The notes beneath the pieces were generated by a model. That model ran no database searches and had not been told where the DNA came from. It worked only from the letters and a program-made list of their open reading frames with translations. Shown here piece by piece: positions 18,030 to 26,051 of a stretch of DNA of 64,000 nucleotides; within the stretch, counting starts at the first letter, position 1, and the number at the start of each line of letters is the position of its first letter. Source of the stretch: Candidatus Sabulitectum sp. (GTDB taxonomy: Bacteria; Fermentibacterota; Fermentibacteria; Fermentibacterales; JCC-6). The DNA lies in the NCBI GenBank assembly GCA_021107435.1, contig JAIOSV010000090.1, forward strand, positions 1-64,000, read 5' to 3'. Made by a program: the position numbers and the translations under genes.

Positions 18030-19295
18030 ATGAAATCTGTCTTTGCAGTTATGCTTACTGTCTTCGTATCCGGTGCTGCTGCCCAGGAGGAAAGTTATTC
18101 CTACTACTGCTGTTTTCAGGATTCCCCCTCTCTTGACGGTGCTTTTGCGGATGGCTGCTACTTTGGAGGACCCTTCAGAGCCAACGGTCCTGTCCGCCTG
18201 ATAAGCAGCAGTCCCGGCAGAGACAACGATCCCTGGTTCTACAGTTTCACTCTTTCATCCGATTACTACATATACGGGTGGGGTTCAGGTGCCCAGAGTA
18301 CGACTCCCCACATCGGAGACCTGTGGATTGAACCATATGAGCTTATGGAGCAGGGATCTCCCTGGTTCAACCTTGGAGTTGACCCTCTGCCTTTCGGTTT
18401 CGATCAGGTGGAGTGGCAGGTTGTAAGAGCTTCAGCTTTATTGAATGGTCTCTATCTTACAAGCACGGAGGTTCCCGATAATTCCAGAATACTACTCGAA
18501 GGTGATCAGCTAACAATAAAGACAGGTGTGTATTCAGATCCTGTTGTTTACAGCCTGACAGACCTGGATGAGCCGGTTGTCTGGATTGAGAATTGCTCTA
18601 ATGACAAAATCCTTTTGAAGGGGCACCCGGATTCTCAGGGATTTTCAGAGGAGCTGACAATTGGAACCATGGGAAACATTCTTTTCTCGGGACCACTTGA
18701 ATACAACGGAGATTTGCCTGGAATACTCGGACTGATATCAGTTTGCGGAGATGGTCTAATTGCTGATAAACCATATTCTGACTGGGACCCGCCGTTTGAT
18801 ATAGAAACCGATGAAGATGTTGTTTACAGTGCATCGATTCTTCTGCTTGAAGGGGATTTTGCGGCGGAGAACTATACACAGCCATATCCCAAGGTTGATT
18901 TTACTCTCTACGGTGGTATACAGATGCAGCGCGAGGGTTATACATGTAGTTCTGCTTCAGGTTTTAACCTTTGCCTGGAGTACGACGAGAGGCTATTCAA
19001 TCAGAGTCCTCCCTGCTATCCGCAGTACCAGATGTCAGGTGTGGAGATATCAGGCTCATCTCCATTCCTGCTGGAGTTTACAGCTTCCTGCAATCCATTT
19101 TCATCCCTTGTTACACTGAGTGTGTCTGAGCCGGGCATCATCAGTATTTTCGACAACACCGGGAGAATGGTGGACAGGAGAGATACAAAATGCAAGTGGG
19201 TATGGAACGGATCATCGCTTTCATCAGGTGTGTATCTCGCTGTAGCCATCGGCGAGAACGGGGCCAGGTCATTTATTCATCTTGTTAGGTTATAG
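18030..19295 (+). CDS. Secreted hypothetical protein with T9SS-type sorting domain
   Basis: A 421-residue exported protein. The ATG at 18030, with GGAG seven bases upstream, gives a signal peptide (MKSVFAVMLTVFVSGAAA). The body is rich in Gly, Asp, Tyr and Ser with aromatic strands and resembles no family I know. The last 75 residues look like a type A sorting domain: NPFSSLVTLSVSEPG, IFDNTGRMV and GVYLAVAIG. Many cysteines suggest disulfides or surface exposure. Its start lies directly against the right end of the IS200/IS605 copy, so its native promoter may have been displaced. Confidence 0.7.
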   Translation: MKSVFAVMLTVFVSGAAAQEESYSYYCCFQDSPSLDGAFADGCYFGGPFRANGPVRLISSSPGRDNDPWFYSFTLSSDYYIYGWGSGAQSTTPHIGDLWIEPYELMEQGSPWFNLGVDPLPFGFDQVEWQVVRASALLNGLYLTSTEVPDNSRILLEGDQLTIKTGVYSDPVVYSLTDLDEPVVWIENCSNDKILLKGHPDSQGFSEELTIGTMGNILFSGPLEYNGDLPGILGLISVCGDGLIADKPYSDWDPPFDIETDEDVVYSASILLLEGDFAAENYTQPYPKVDFTLYGGIQMQREGYTCSSASGFNLCLEYDERLFNQSPPCYPQYQMSGVEISGSSPFLLEFTASCNPFSSLVTLSVSEPGIISIFDNTGRMVDRRDTKCKWVWNGSSLSSGVYLAVAIGENGARSFIHLVRL

Positions 19296-19446
19296 CGGAG
19301 TTCATGCGGGGATGGGCAATCCTGAAGGTAATTTCAATGAGTTCCGCACAGGTAGGTACTGGATTCCAGTGTTTTTCTGATGTTTCTTTTACTATAATGC
19401 TTATTATGCTGCAGTTGTTCAGACGAAAAGAAAAGAGGGAGCGCCG

Positions 19447-20664
19447 TTGAATTCAGAAACATCTTTTACAGACCACTATCAGGATGATGGTGTATCCCGT
19501 ACTCAGCTTGAACTCGAATGGCAGATTCAGCATTCGCAGTACCTTGAAAGCCTGAAAATTCTGGCCGGGGGTGTTGGACATGACTTGAACAATCTGCTGA
19601 TGACCATTGTCGGGAATACGGATCTGATGCTTCAACACACAGCAGATGAAGTGCAGATTGTGAAGAATCTGGGTAGAATCAGAGAAGCTGCCGGGAAGGC
19701 TTCCGAACTCACTCATCAGATACTTTCTTTTATCGGAAAGGGTAACACCGCTCTGGAGACTGTTAACCTGAAGAGAATAATAATTGATATTGAGAGGATG
19801 CTCAGGCTGACATCCGAAAAAAGGGCCATTCTGCAGATTGATCTGGACGATGTCCCGGCGATAAACGCTGATATGTCTCAGGTCATTCGTCTGGTCATGA
19901 ACATGATAACCAATGCCTCAGAGATTATCTGTTCAGACCATGGTACAATAGGTATTTCCCTTAAATGCCGGAAGATAACCGGAGAAGAGCTTGAAGAGCT
20001 GTTTAAAGATACTGACAGCCCGGAGGGAGAGTACATCGTTCTTAGGGTATTCGATATTGGATGCGGCCTGGACAGAGATCAGATAGTGAACATATTCGGA
20101 CCGTTTTTTCACACGGAACTTACCGGGAAAGGACACGGAATGGCTACTGCTCTTGAACTGGTGAGTAACCAGAATGGAGCTATCAGAGTCAGGTTCGACA
20201 ACGAGGGCGAAAGATCGATTTCAGCCTATTTCCCCTGTGCGGATTCCCTTTGTGAAAGACTGGCCTCTCCCGTGCCGCTTTCAGTGGATAGAGCATCAAA
20301 GAAAACAGTACTTCTTGTTGATGATGATCAGTCAGTGCTTGTGACCACAAGAGATATGATTGAAGGTTTGGGTCATTCGGCAGTTACAGCAAAAGACGGA
20401 TTCGAGGCAGTGGAAATATTCAGATTATCAGAATGTGAAATTGACTGTGTTATCCTTGACCTTACAATGCCTGAAATGGACGGTTCACAAACATTCTCCC
20501 TGCTGCGGGGGCTGAAACCCGGTATTCCAGTGATTCTGTCAAGCGGTTACAGTCCTGTTGATGCTGTGAAAGATTTCAGTTCCAGGGGGTTTAGCGGCTT
20601 TCTTCAAAAACCCTATGACCTTATCAAGCTGCAGAATACCCTTGAGAGTGTTTTCAGCAAGTAA
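19447..20664 (+). CDS. Hybrid histidine kinase-receiver protein
   Basis: A 405-residue soluble kinase without membrane segments. His45 in GGVGHDLNNLL is the phosphoacceptor. The HATPase domain has N-box MNMITNASEI, DIGCGLD and a divergent GKGHGMATAL in place of GTGLGLA. The C-terminal receiver (about residues 285-402) has VDDDQ and the phosphoacceptor Asp338 in ILDLTMPEMDG. It resembles the core of the 1682-4405 kinase without its PAS region. The start is TTG with GAGGGAG five bases upstream. No partner regulator is adjacent. Confidence 0.88.
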   Translation: MNSETSFTDHYQDDGVSRTQLELEWQIQHSQYLESLKILAGGVGHDLNNLLMTIVGNTDLMLQHTADEVQIVKNLGRIREAAGKASELTHQILSFIGKGNTALETVNLKRIIIDIERMLRLTSEKRAILQIDLDDVPAINADMSQVIRLVMNMITNASEIICSDHGTIGISLKCRKITGEELEELFKDTDSPEGEYIVLRVFDIGCGLDRDQIVNIFGPFFHTELTGKGHGMATALELVSNQNGAIRVRFDNEGERSISAYFPCADSLCERLASPVPLSVDRASKKTVLLVDDDQSVLVTTRDMIEGLGHSAVTAKDGFEAVEIFRLSECEIDCVILDLTMPEMDGSQTFSLLRGLKPGIPVILSSGYSPVDAVKDFSSRGFSGFLQKPYDLIKLQNTLESVFSK

Positions 20665-20715
20665 TGCAATCACAATCAGCTTTTTTGTTAAAATATGTCC
20701 AGGCCGGAAAGATTT

Positions 20716-21216
20716 ATGAAAAAGATCGTTCCTGAAAAACTGTTTTTTAAGCCGGTGGATATCTGGAAGAGACAATGGTTTCTGCTAACTGCCGGTACCA
20801 TGGAAGACTGCAATATGATGACGGTGGCATGGGGAAGCATCGGGTGCATGTGGAACAAACCATTTGCTCAGATAGTAGTGAGACCTCAGAGATACACCCT
20901 TCAGTATCTTGAGAAATCAGAGTGTTTTACTCTCTGCTCATTTCCGAAGAAGTACCATGATGACCTTTTGCATCTGGGTACAGTCTCCGGAAGGGATTGC
21001 GACAAACTCGCAGGTACTTCATTGACCCTGAAAGAGTCTTCATCAGTGATTTCACCCTGCTATGAAGAGGCTTCACTTATTCTGGAGTGCAGGAGGATAT
21101 ACTCCCAGAATATGGATCCTGCCTGCTTCATTACAGATACAGGTTCAAAGGTTTATCCTGACAGGGATTACCACAGGATTTTCTTTGGAGAGATAGTGGA
21201 AGCCTTTGGCGTGTAG
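20716..21216 (+). CDS. Flavin reductase-like domain protein
   Basis: A 166-residue protein of the flavin reductase-like split-barrel family, which binds FMN and reduces free flavin or acts on other substrates. Seen are the N-terminal PVDIWKRQWFLLTAGT, the FMN-binding segment NMMTVAWGSIGCMWNKP, VVRPQRYTLQYLEKSECFTLCSF and GRDCDKLAG. The ATG at 20716 has GGAAAG upstream and is preferred to the ATG at 20695, which lacks a ribosome binding site. Confidence 0.85.
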   Translation: MKKIVPEKLFFKPVDIWKRQWFLLTAGTMEDCNMMTVAWGSIGCMWNKPFAQIVVRPQRYTLQYLEKSECFTLCSFPKKYHDDLLHLGTVSGRDCDKLAGTSLTLKESSSVISPCYEEASLILECRRIYSQNMDPACFITDTGSKVYPDRDYHRIFFGEIVEAFGV

Positions 21217-21245
21217 ATACTGCTTTTTCTTACTATCTTAGATAC

Positions 21246-22898
21246 ATGCTTAACCATCTTGTCATTCTTTTCTCAATGCAGATCAGGTCCTTCCGCGGGG
21301 CAGTTGCGGAGGAATGGAAAACCAATCGTCTCAAGTTGATCTCAGGTATAATCACTCTTTCTGTGATGGCTGTTGGGTTCTATTATATGTTTAACTGGTT
21401 ATTCAGCTATTTATCTTCTCTGGATGCTGAACTTTTCGGATTTGGCACAGCCCTTGCTACGCGGTTGTTCGGTATGGCTCTTCTGGCATTTGGAGTGTTT
21501 GTTGGGGTTTCTTCTCTTATCACAGGCAATTCCTCCCTTTACAGATCCTCCAGAGCAACACTGCTTCTTTCCTCAGCGGTGAATCATTCATCCATGGCTG
21601 TCTCTGCTGTGCTGGAAAGCTGGTTTCTTGCCGGCTGGACCATGCTCCTTATGGGCATCCCGATGCTGCTGGCATTTGCCCGCGGATTGGAGTTCACTGA
21701 AATCAATCTTGCCGTGGGATTTTTTCTCTATCCATTTCTTCTTCTTGCCTGGACAGCTATAGGAACCATAGTTACGGTGTTTCTCAGCAGATTCGGTGGA
21801 ACAAGCGGCTGGAAATTCTTCGGTGGCATTGCTCTGATTGCCGGAAGTGGAGCACTTTTCTTTTTTGCCAGTGGAAGCAAATCAGACCTTGTGATAGAGG
21901 AAGCACCCGGAATGAAGCTGGGAGGACTTCACTCGTTCGTTTCAACCCTTCCCGGTCAGAACTCCGGTTACTGGCCCCATGTGCTTTTTCTGCGAGCAAT
22001 GAGTGAGGGCGAAGTTCGCCCCGCAGTTCTACTGGTTGTTGAGGCTCTTATGTTGTCAGCTTTGTCTCTGTGGTTTGCTGCAAGGGGTTATCTGAAGGCA
22101 TGGAACAGATGCGGAGCTGTTTCTTCAAAGTATCAGTCTTCAGAATATTTCCGTGGTGGAGGTAGAAGCTCAACGATATTTCAGAAGGATCTTCTGCTTT
22201 TTCTCAGGGATCCTGTGCAGTGGAGCCAGTTGGGTCTGCTTGCAGGAATGTTTTCTATTTATGTGGTGAATCTGAACAGGTTTCCCATTGATTTCAGTAA
22301 CCCGTACTGGCTTGCAGTTGGCATTTTCATAAACATATCCTTCAGCGCTTTCGTTGTGGCTACTATGATGGTCAGGTTCGCTTTCCCGGCTCCCAGTATG
22401 GAGGCACCGGGGTTGCACGTTATGATTCAGCTTCCCGGGGGGAGGGAACTGTTTTACAGATCCAAATGGATACAAACTCTGCTGCTTTCCGCCATTCCGG
22501 CAAGTTTTCTCGCCTGGCTATCAACCAGAAGCATTGGTGCCGGGTTTCTTCTTCAAATGGAATCTGTAGCGTGTATCTTTATTACCTCTGTGGTACTTGC
22601 CACAATAAATATTTCCCTTGGATGCATTTTTCTGAGACGCGGGTCTGAAAGCGCAGTAAGTGTTTCCAGCGGGCAGGGCGGTATTATAGCTGCTTTTTCT
22701 TCTGTGGCTTTTGTGCTGTTTATGGTTACAGTACTCTCCTGGGTTACCAGACGATATATGACAGATAACTTTACTGAAATGATGCTTGCTGTACCTGTGC
22801 GAAATTCTATTCTGTATCTTATGCTGCCTGCCGGTGTTATCACTTCTGTTATTGTGTACAGGGCTGGAATGAACAATCTCAGGAAAAGGATATTCTAA
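21246..22898 (+). CDS. Large polytopic membrane protein, ABC-2 exporter-like
   Basis: A 550-residue integral membrane protein with about twelve hydrophobic segments in two halves. The halves are joined near residues 285-320 by a soluble stretch ending in FQKDLLLFLRDPVQWSQL. The FQKDL...RDP motif and the overall layout resemble the permeases of putative ABC exporters found in Bacillus and other bacteria. No ATPase gene is next to it, so the partner may be encoded elsewhere. The stop overlaps the ruvX start as TAATG, so it is in the same operon as ruvX and mltG. Confidence 0.6.
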   Translation: MLNHLVILFSMQIRSFRGAVAEEWKTNRLKLISGIITLSVMAVGFYYMFNWLFSYLSSLDAELFGFGTALATRLFGMALLAFGVFVGVSSLITGNSSLYRSSRATLLLSSAVNHSSMAVSAVLESWFLAGWTMLLMGIPMLLAFARGLEFTEINLAVGFFLYPFLLLAWTAIGTIVTVFLSRFGGTSGWKFFGGIALIAGSGALFFFASGSKSDLVIEEAPGMKLGGLHSFVSTLPGQNSGYWPHVLFLRAMSEGEVRPAVLLVVEALMLSALSLWFAARGYLKAWNRCGAVSSKYQSSEYFRGGGRSSTIFQKDLLLFLRDPVQWSQLGLLAGMFSIYVVNLNRFPIDFSNPYWLAVGIFINISFSAFVVATMMVRFAFPAPSMEAPGLHVMIQLPGGRELFYRSKWIQTLLLSAIPASFLAWLSTRSIGAGFLLQMESVACIFITSVVLATINISLGCIFLRRGSESAVSVSSGQGGIIAAFSSVAFVLFMVTVLSWVTRRYMTDNFTEMMLAVPVRNSILYLMLPAGVITSVIVYRAGMNNLRKRIF

Positions 22899-23278
22899 TG
22901 GTGCTTATTGGATTGGACTACGGAAGGGAAAGGACAGGTTTTGCCATATTCATGGAAGGACTTGTACTTCCTGCCGAACCTGTCTTTGGATCCTGGAGCA
23001 AGATCCTGGAGAGGCTTGTTGAACACACTGAAAGATACGATGATATCAAGGTCATACTGGGGCTTCCGCTTTCAGCACTGGGGAAATCTACAGAACTCAG
23101 TCTGGAAGTGGAGGAGTTTGCGGAAAGACTCGGCGAATCAGGTTACTGCGTTGAACTGGTAAATGAAGTGGGATCTTCCGCGGCAGCCGTGAAGCTTCTG
23201 GGTAAAAAGGACAGGAAAGGTCATGTGGACTCACTGGCAGCCTGCGAAATATTGAAAAGGTATTTAAATCTTACATGA
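22898..23278 (+). CDS. ruvX: RuvX/YqgF Holliday junction resolvase family protein
   Basis: A 126-residue RNase H-fold nuclease, implicated in 16S rRNA 5' processing and Holliday junction resolution. The acidic positions are present: Asp in IGLDYGRERTGFA, Glu in VNEVGSS (where most relatives have DERLTS) and Asp in HVDSLAACEIL. The length is slightly short. The relaxed second motif marks it as a divergent member. It overlaps mltG by four bases (ATGA); the pairing of ruvX with mltG is common in bacteria. Confidence 0.85.
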   Translation: MVLIGLDYGRERTGFAIFMEGLVLPAEPVFGSWSKILERLVEHTERYDDIKVILGLPLSALGKSTELSLEVEEFAERLGESGYCVELVNEVGSSAAAVKLLGKKDRKGHVDSLAACEILKRYLNLT

Positions 23279-24273
23279 GAAAGAAAAGAGCAATCATCAG
23301 AGGGCTGATACTGTTACTTGTCTTTAGCCTCGCTGGTCTTATTTTTATTAGAAAGCTGGAAACTCCACCTGGAAATGGTGTTACCGGGGAGTTTTCTCTG
23401 GAGCGGGGCTGGGGTGTCAGAGATGTGGCTCAGGCTCTGGAAGACAGAGCATTTGTGAGGAGCAAGTGGATAGTTCTTGTTAAATACAGACGGAATTTTT
23501 CTGGCGCCACTCTTCAGGCAGGCAGTTACAGTCTGAGTGATACAATGGAAGTGGACTCGATCCTTGCCGGATTTATTGCCGGCGATGTTATTCCTGTACC
23601 CACCAGCTGGGTTACTCTCCCGCCTGGTCTTAGAATGGAACAAAGTCTTCCGATCATATCAGATTGCCTGGGTATACCACAGGATGAGCTTGAAGCTCTT
23701 TCCAGAGACATTGAATTCCGGGAAGCCATGGGTATTCCCTGTTTTGAGGGATATCTGTTTCCGGAGACCTATGAATTCGCTGATTCAATTCCGGGATGGG
23801 GTGTTGTAGACCGGATTGTGAGAACAGGCTTTCAGGTTATGGATGTCCGGTGGGAAGCCCGTTGTGAATCTTCAGGTCTTTCTCCTTTTGAGGCGGTGAT
23901 ACTTGCATCAATCGTGGAGAGGGAAGCCGCGTCTGATGCTGAACGTGATCTTGTTGCTGGAGTTTTTATCAACAGACTTCGTATCAGAATGAAGCTGGAG
24001 AGTTGCGCTACAGTTCAGTATGCTCTAGGAGAGGTTCGTGAAGTACTTCTTTACAGCGATCTGGAAATAGAAAGCCCCTACAATACTTATCGTTATTCCG
24101 GCCTCCCCCCCGGACCAATCTGTTCCCCCGGTACTGCCTCTCTTGAGGCTGTTGCCAGCCCGGATACTACAGATGGCTACCTGTTTTTCGTCAGCAGGGG
24201 TGATGGATCCGGAGAGCATCTCTTTGCTGTTACTGCTGCCGGGCATGAGCAGAACATCAGGTCTGTTCGTTGA
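23275..24273 (+). CDS. mltG: MltG/YceG endolytic murein transglycosylase
   Basis: A 332-residue membrane-anchored transglycosylase that cuts nascent glycan strands and so sets their length. One N-terminal helix (residues 6-24) anchors it; a LysM-like region (GWGVRDVAQALE) follows. The catalytic domain shows EGYLFPETYEF, the catalytic Glu in ASIVEREA, AGVFINRLRIRMKLESCATVQYAL and SPYNTYRYSGLPPGPICSPG. All expected motifs are intact. It is translationally coupled to ruvX. Confidence 0.94.
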   Translation: MRKKRAIIRGLILLLVFSLAGLIFIRKLETPPGNGVTGEFSLERGWGVRDVAQALEDRAFVRSKWIVLVKYRRNFSGATLQAGSYSLSDTMEVDSILAGFIAGDVIPVPTSWVTLPPGLRMEQSLPIISDCLGIPQDELEALSRDIEFREAMGIPCFEGYLFPETYEFADSIPGWGVVDRIVRTGFQVMDVRWEARCESSGLSPFEAVILASIVEREAASDAERDLVAGVFINRLRIRMKLESCATVQYALGEVREVLLYSDLEIESPYNTYRYSGLPPGPICSPGTASLEAVASPDTTDGYLFFVSRGDGSGEHLFAVTAAGHEQNIRSVR

Positions 24274-24390
24274 ATAGTTTACTGTTATTCCAGCTCATCC
24301 TGATAGAGCCTCTTATTGACGCGAACAGCTGTTGTATAATAGGTATGATATTCAAGAGTATATTGGGTAACAACATGTCTGGAGGATGGG

Positions 24391-24915
24391 ATGAGTAACG
24401 GGAGACAGCTTAATTTCCTGGAAAAGGCTATTCGGATAATTCCAGGATACAAGGGATACAAGGGCAAAGAGGAGAGAAGAGACAATGATGCTCTCTTCAG
24501 ATCCATGCTTGCTACCAGAATTGAGGGGCTTTCAGCTATTGCCACAAGTGGTCTTGCTAATCTGAAAGGTCCTGCGGCGCTTGATGCTGCAAGTGGCTTT
24601 GATCGGCTTACAAAAAAGCTTGAGCTGGCTGCCGACAAGGTTAGATTTGCTTCCAGGGGATACAGGGGCTGGTTCGATATGCACAAAGTGCAGGAGAACG
24701 AGCTGGACAAACTCTATGAATTTGACTGCTCGCTCACAGAGGATGTGGAGAATATGCAGGCGGATTTTGAGGCACTGGGGTCTGCTGTGGATAGCGGAAC
24801 CGGAGTGAAGGAAACTCTTGAGGTAGCCATCGCCGGTCTTGATGACTTCATCCACAGGCTTGAGGGTAGAAGCTCACTTATGGTTGATCTTCAGAACAAC
24901 ACACCGATTGATTAG
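24391..24915 (+). CDS. Hypothetical helical protein paired with SPFH protein
   Basis: A 174-residue, mostly alpha-helical soluble protein. Residues 10-35 contain a motif (IIPGYKGYKGKEERRDND) that I associate with small proteins encoded next to SPFH-domain genes in several phyla. The C-terminal 110 residues are amphipathic and could form a coiled coil or helical bundle. It ends 11 bases before the SPFH gene, so the two are probably made together and may act on membranes as scaffold and partner. No catalytic motif is seen. Confidence 0.7.
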   Translation: MSNGRQLNFLEKAIRIIPGYKGYKGKEERRDNDALFRSMLATRIEGLSAIATSGLANLKGPAALDAASGFDRLTKKLELAADKVRFASRGYRGWFDMHKVQENELDKLYEFDCSLTEDVENMQADFEALGSAVDSGTGVKETLEVAIAGLDDFIHRLEGRSSLMVDLQNNTPID

Positions 24916-24926
24916 GGAGGGTAACC

Positions 24927-26051
24927 ATGTTTAAAAGACCCGAAATTATTGAATTTCTGGATAACTCAGGAAAAGAGATTGCTCACAGGATTCCGGAACA
25001 GGGTTCCGGGGAATTTCGTCTTGGGAGTCAGTGTGTAGTAAGAGAAAGTCAGGAAGCTGTATTCTACCGCGACGGCAAGGCGATGGATGTTCTGGGACCG
25101 GGCAGACACACGCTGACCACTCAGAACATTCCTCTACTCGCCGGCCTGGTTGACATGGCATTTTCCGGTGAAGGTACACCATTCAAGGCCGAAGTTTATT
25201 ACATAAACAAGAAGACTTTCACAGATATGAAGTGGGGCACAAAAGAACCGATACTTTTCCGCGACTCGGAGCTTTCAATGGTAAGACTCCGCGCCTTTGG
25301 AAGTTTCTCAATGAAAATTGTTGACAGTCTGCTTTTTGTCAATAAAATTGTGGGAACCGAAGGCAAGTATTCCACTGGAGATATAGAAAGCTTCCTGAAG
25401 AACATCATCATCGCCAGGCTTGCCGATCTTCTTGGTGAAACCATGTCCACCATTTTTGATCTTGCTGCGAAGTATGACGAACTCGGCACTCTCGCTAAAG
25501 CCAGATTCACCGACGACTTCAACAAATACGGTATTCAGATGGTTGATTTTTATATCACTGCCATCACCCCGCCAGAGGAAGTGCAGAAGCGGATAGATGA
25601 GAGAAGCGGCATGGGCGTTTTGGGTGACATGAACGAGTATATGAGGTTCAAGACCGCTACTGCGATGGGTGACGCAGCCAAGGCCGGAGCCGGTGGAGCT
25701 GCCGGTGCCGGAGTTGGAATGGGCGCAGGGCTTGGAATGGGTATGGTAATGGCCAACCAGATGGGTCAGGCAATGACGCCGCAGGCAGGAGGCGGAGCTG
25801 CTGCTCCTCCATCTGTTGCTCTGGTTGTCTGCCCGTCATGTGGAAAATCAGTACCCGATGGCAAATTCTGTCCTGAGTGCGGTAAAACTATGGTGGAAAG
25901 TTGTCCGTCCTGTGGCAAGCCGGTTCCCGCAGGCGGTAAATTCTGCCCGGGCTGCGGAACAAAATTAGGTGGAGGAACAACCTGTGAGTGCGGTGCCGAT
26001 ATTCCCGCCGGCAGTAAGTTCTGCCCCGATTGCGGCAAAAAGGTTGAATAG
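24927..26051 (+). CDS. SPFH-domain protein with triple zinc ribbon
   Basis: A 374-residue protein of the YdjI ('virion core protein') type. Residues 20-235 form the SPFH/band-7 region (EAVFYRDGKAMDVLGPGRHTL, FGSFSMKIVD). A Gly/Ala/Met-rich linker (about 250-290) leads to three tandem zinc-ribbon pairs at 301-374 (CPSCGK...CPECGK, CPSCGK...CPGCG, CECGA...CPDCGK). There is no N-terminal membrane helix. In Bacillus such proteins take part in membrane stress responses with PspA-like partners, which suggests a similar role. GGGAGG precedes the ATG. Confidence 0.9.
   Translation: MFKRPEIIEFLDNSGKEIAHRIPEQGSGEFRLGSQCVVRESQEAVFYRDGKAMDVLGPGRHTLTTQNIPLLAGLVDMAFSGEGTPFKAEVYYINKKTFTDMKWGTKEPILFRDSELSMVRLRAFGSFSMKIVDSLLFVNKIVGTEGKYSTGDIESFLKNIIIARLADLLGETMSTIFDLAAKYDELGTLAKARFTDDFNKYGIQMVDFYITAITPPEEVQKRIDERSGMGVLGDMNEYMRFKTATAMGDAAKAGAGGAAGAGVGMGAGLGMGMVMANQMGQAMTPQAGGGAAAPPSVALVVCPSCGKSVPDGKFCPECGKTMVESCPSCGKPVPAGGKFCPGCGTKLGGGTTCECGADIPAGSKFCPDCGKKVE

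Noticed and set aside
19296-19446. Small RNA (4.5S-like) between the sorting-domain protein and the second kinase
   Set aside because: The conserved SRP RNA apical loop sequence is not present.
24312-24340. Promoter with TATAAT at 24335 before the 24391 gene
   Set aside because: The TTGACG at 24316 is only 13 bases away and no good -35 exists at 17 bases, so it was not listed.
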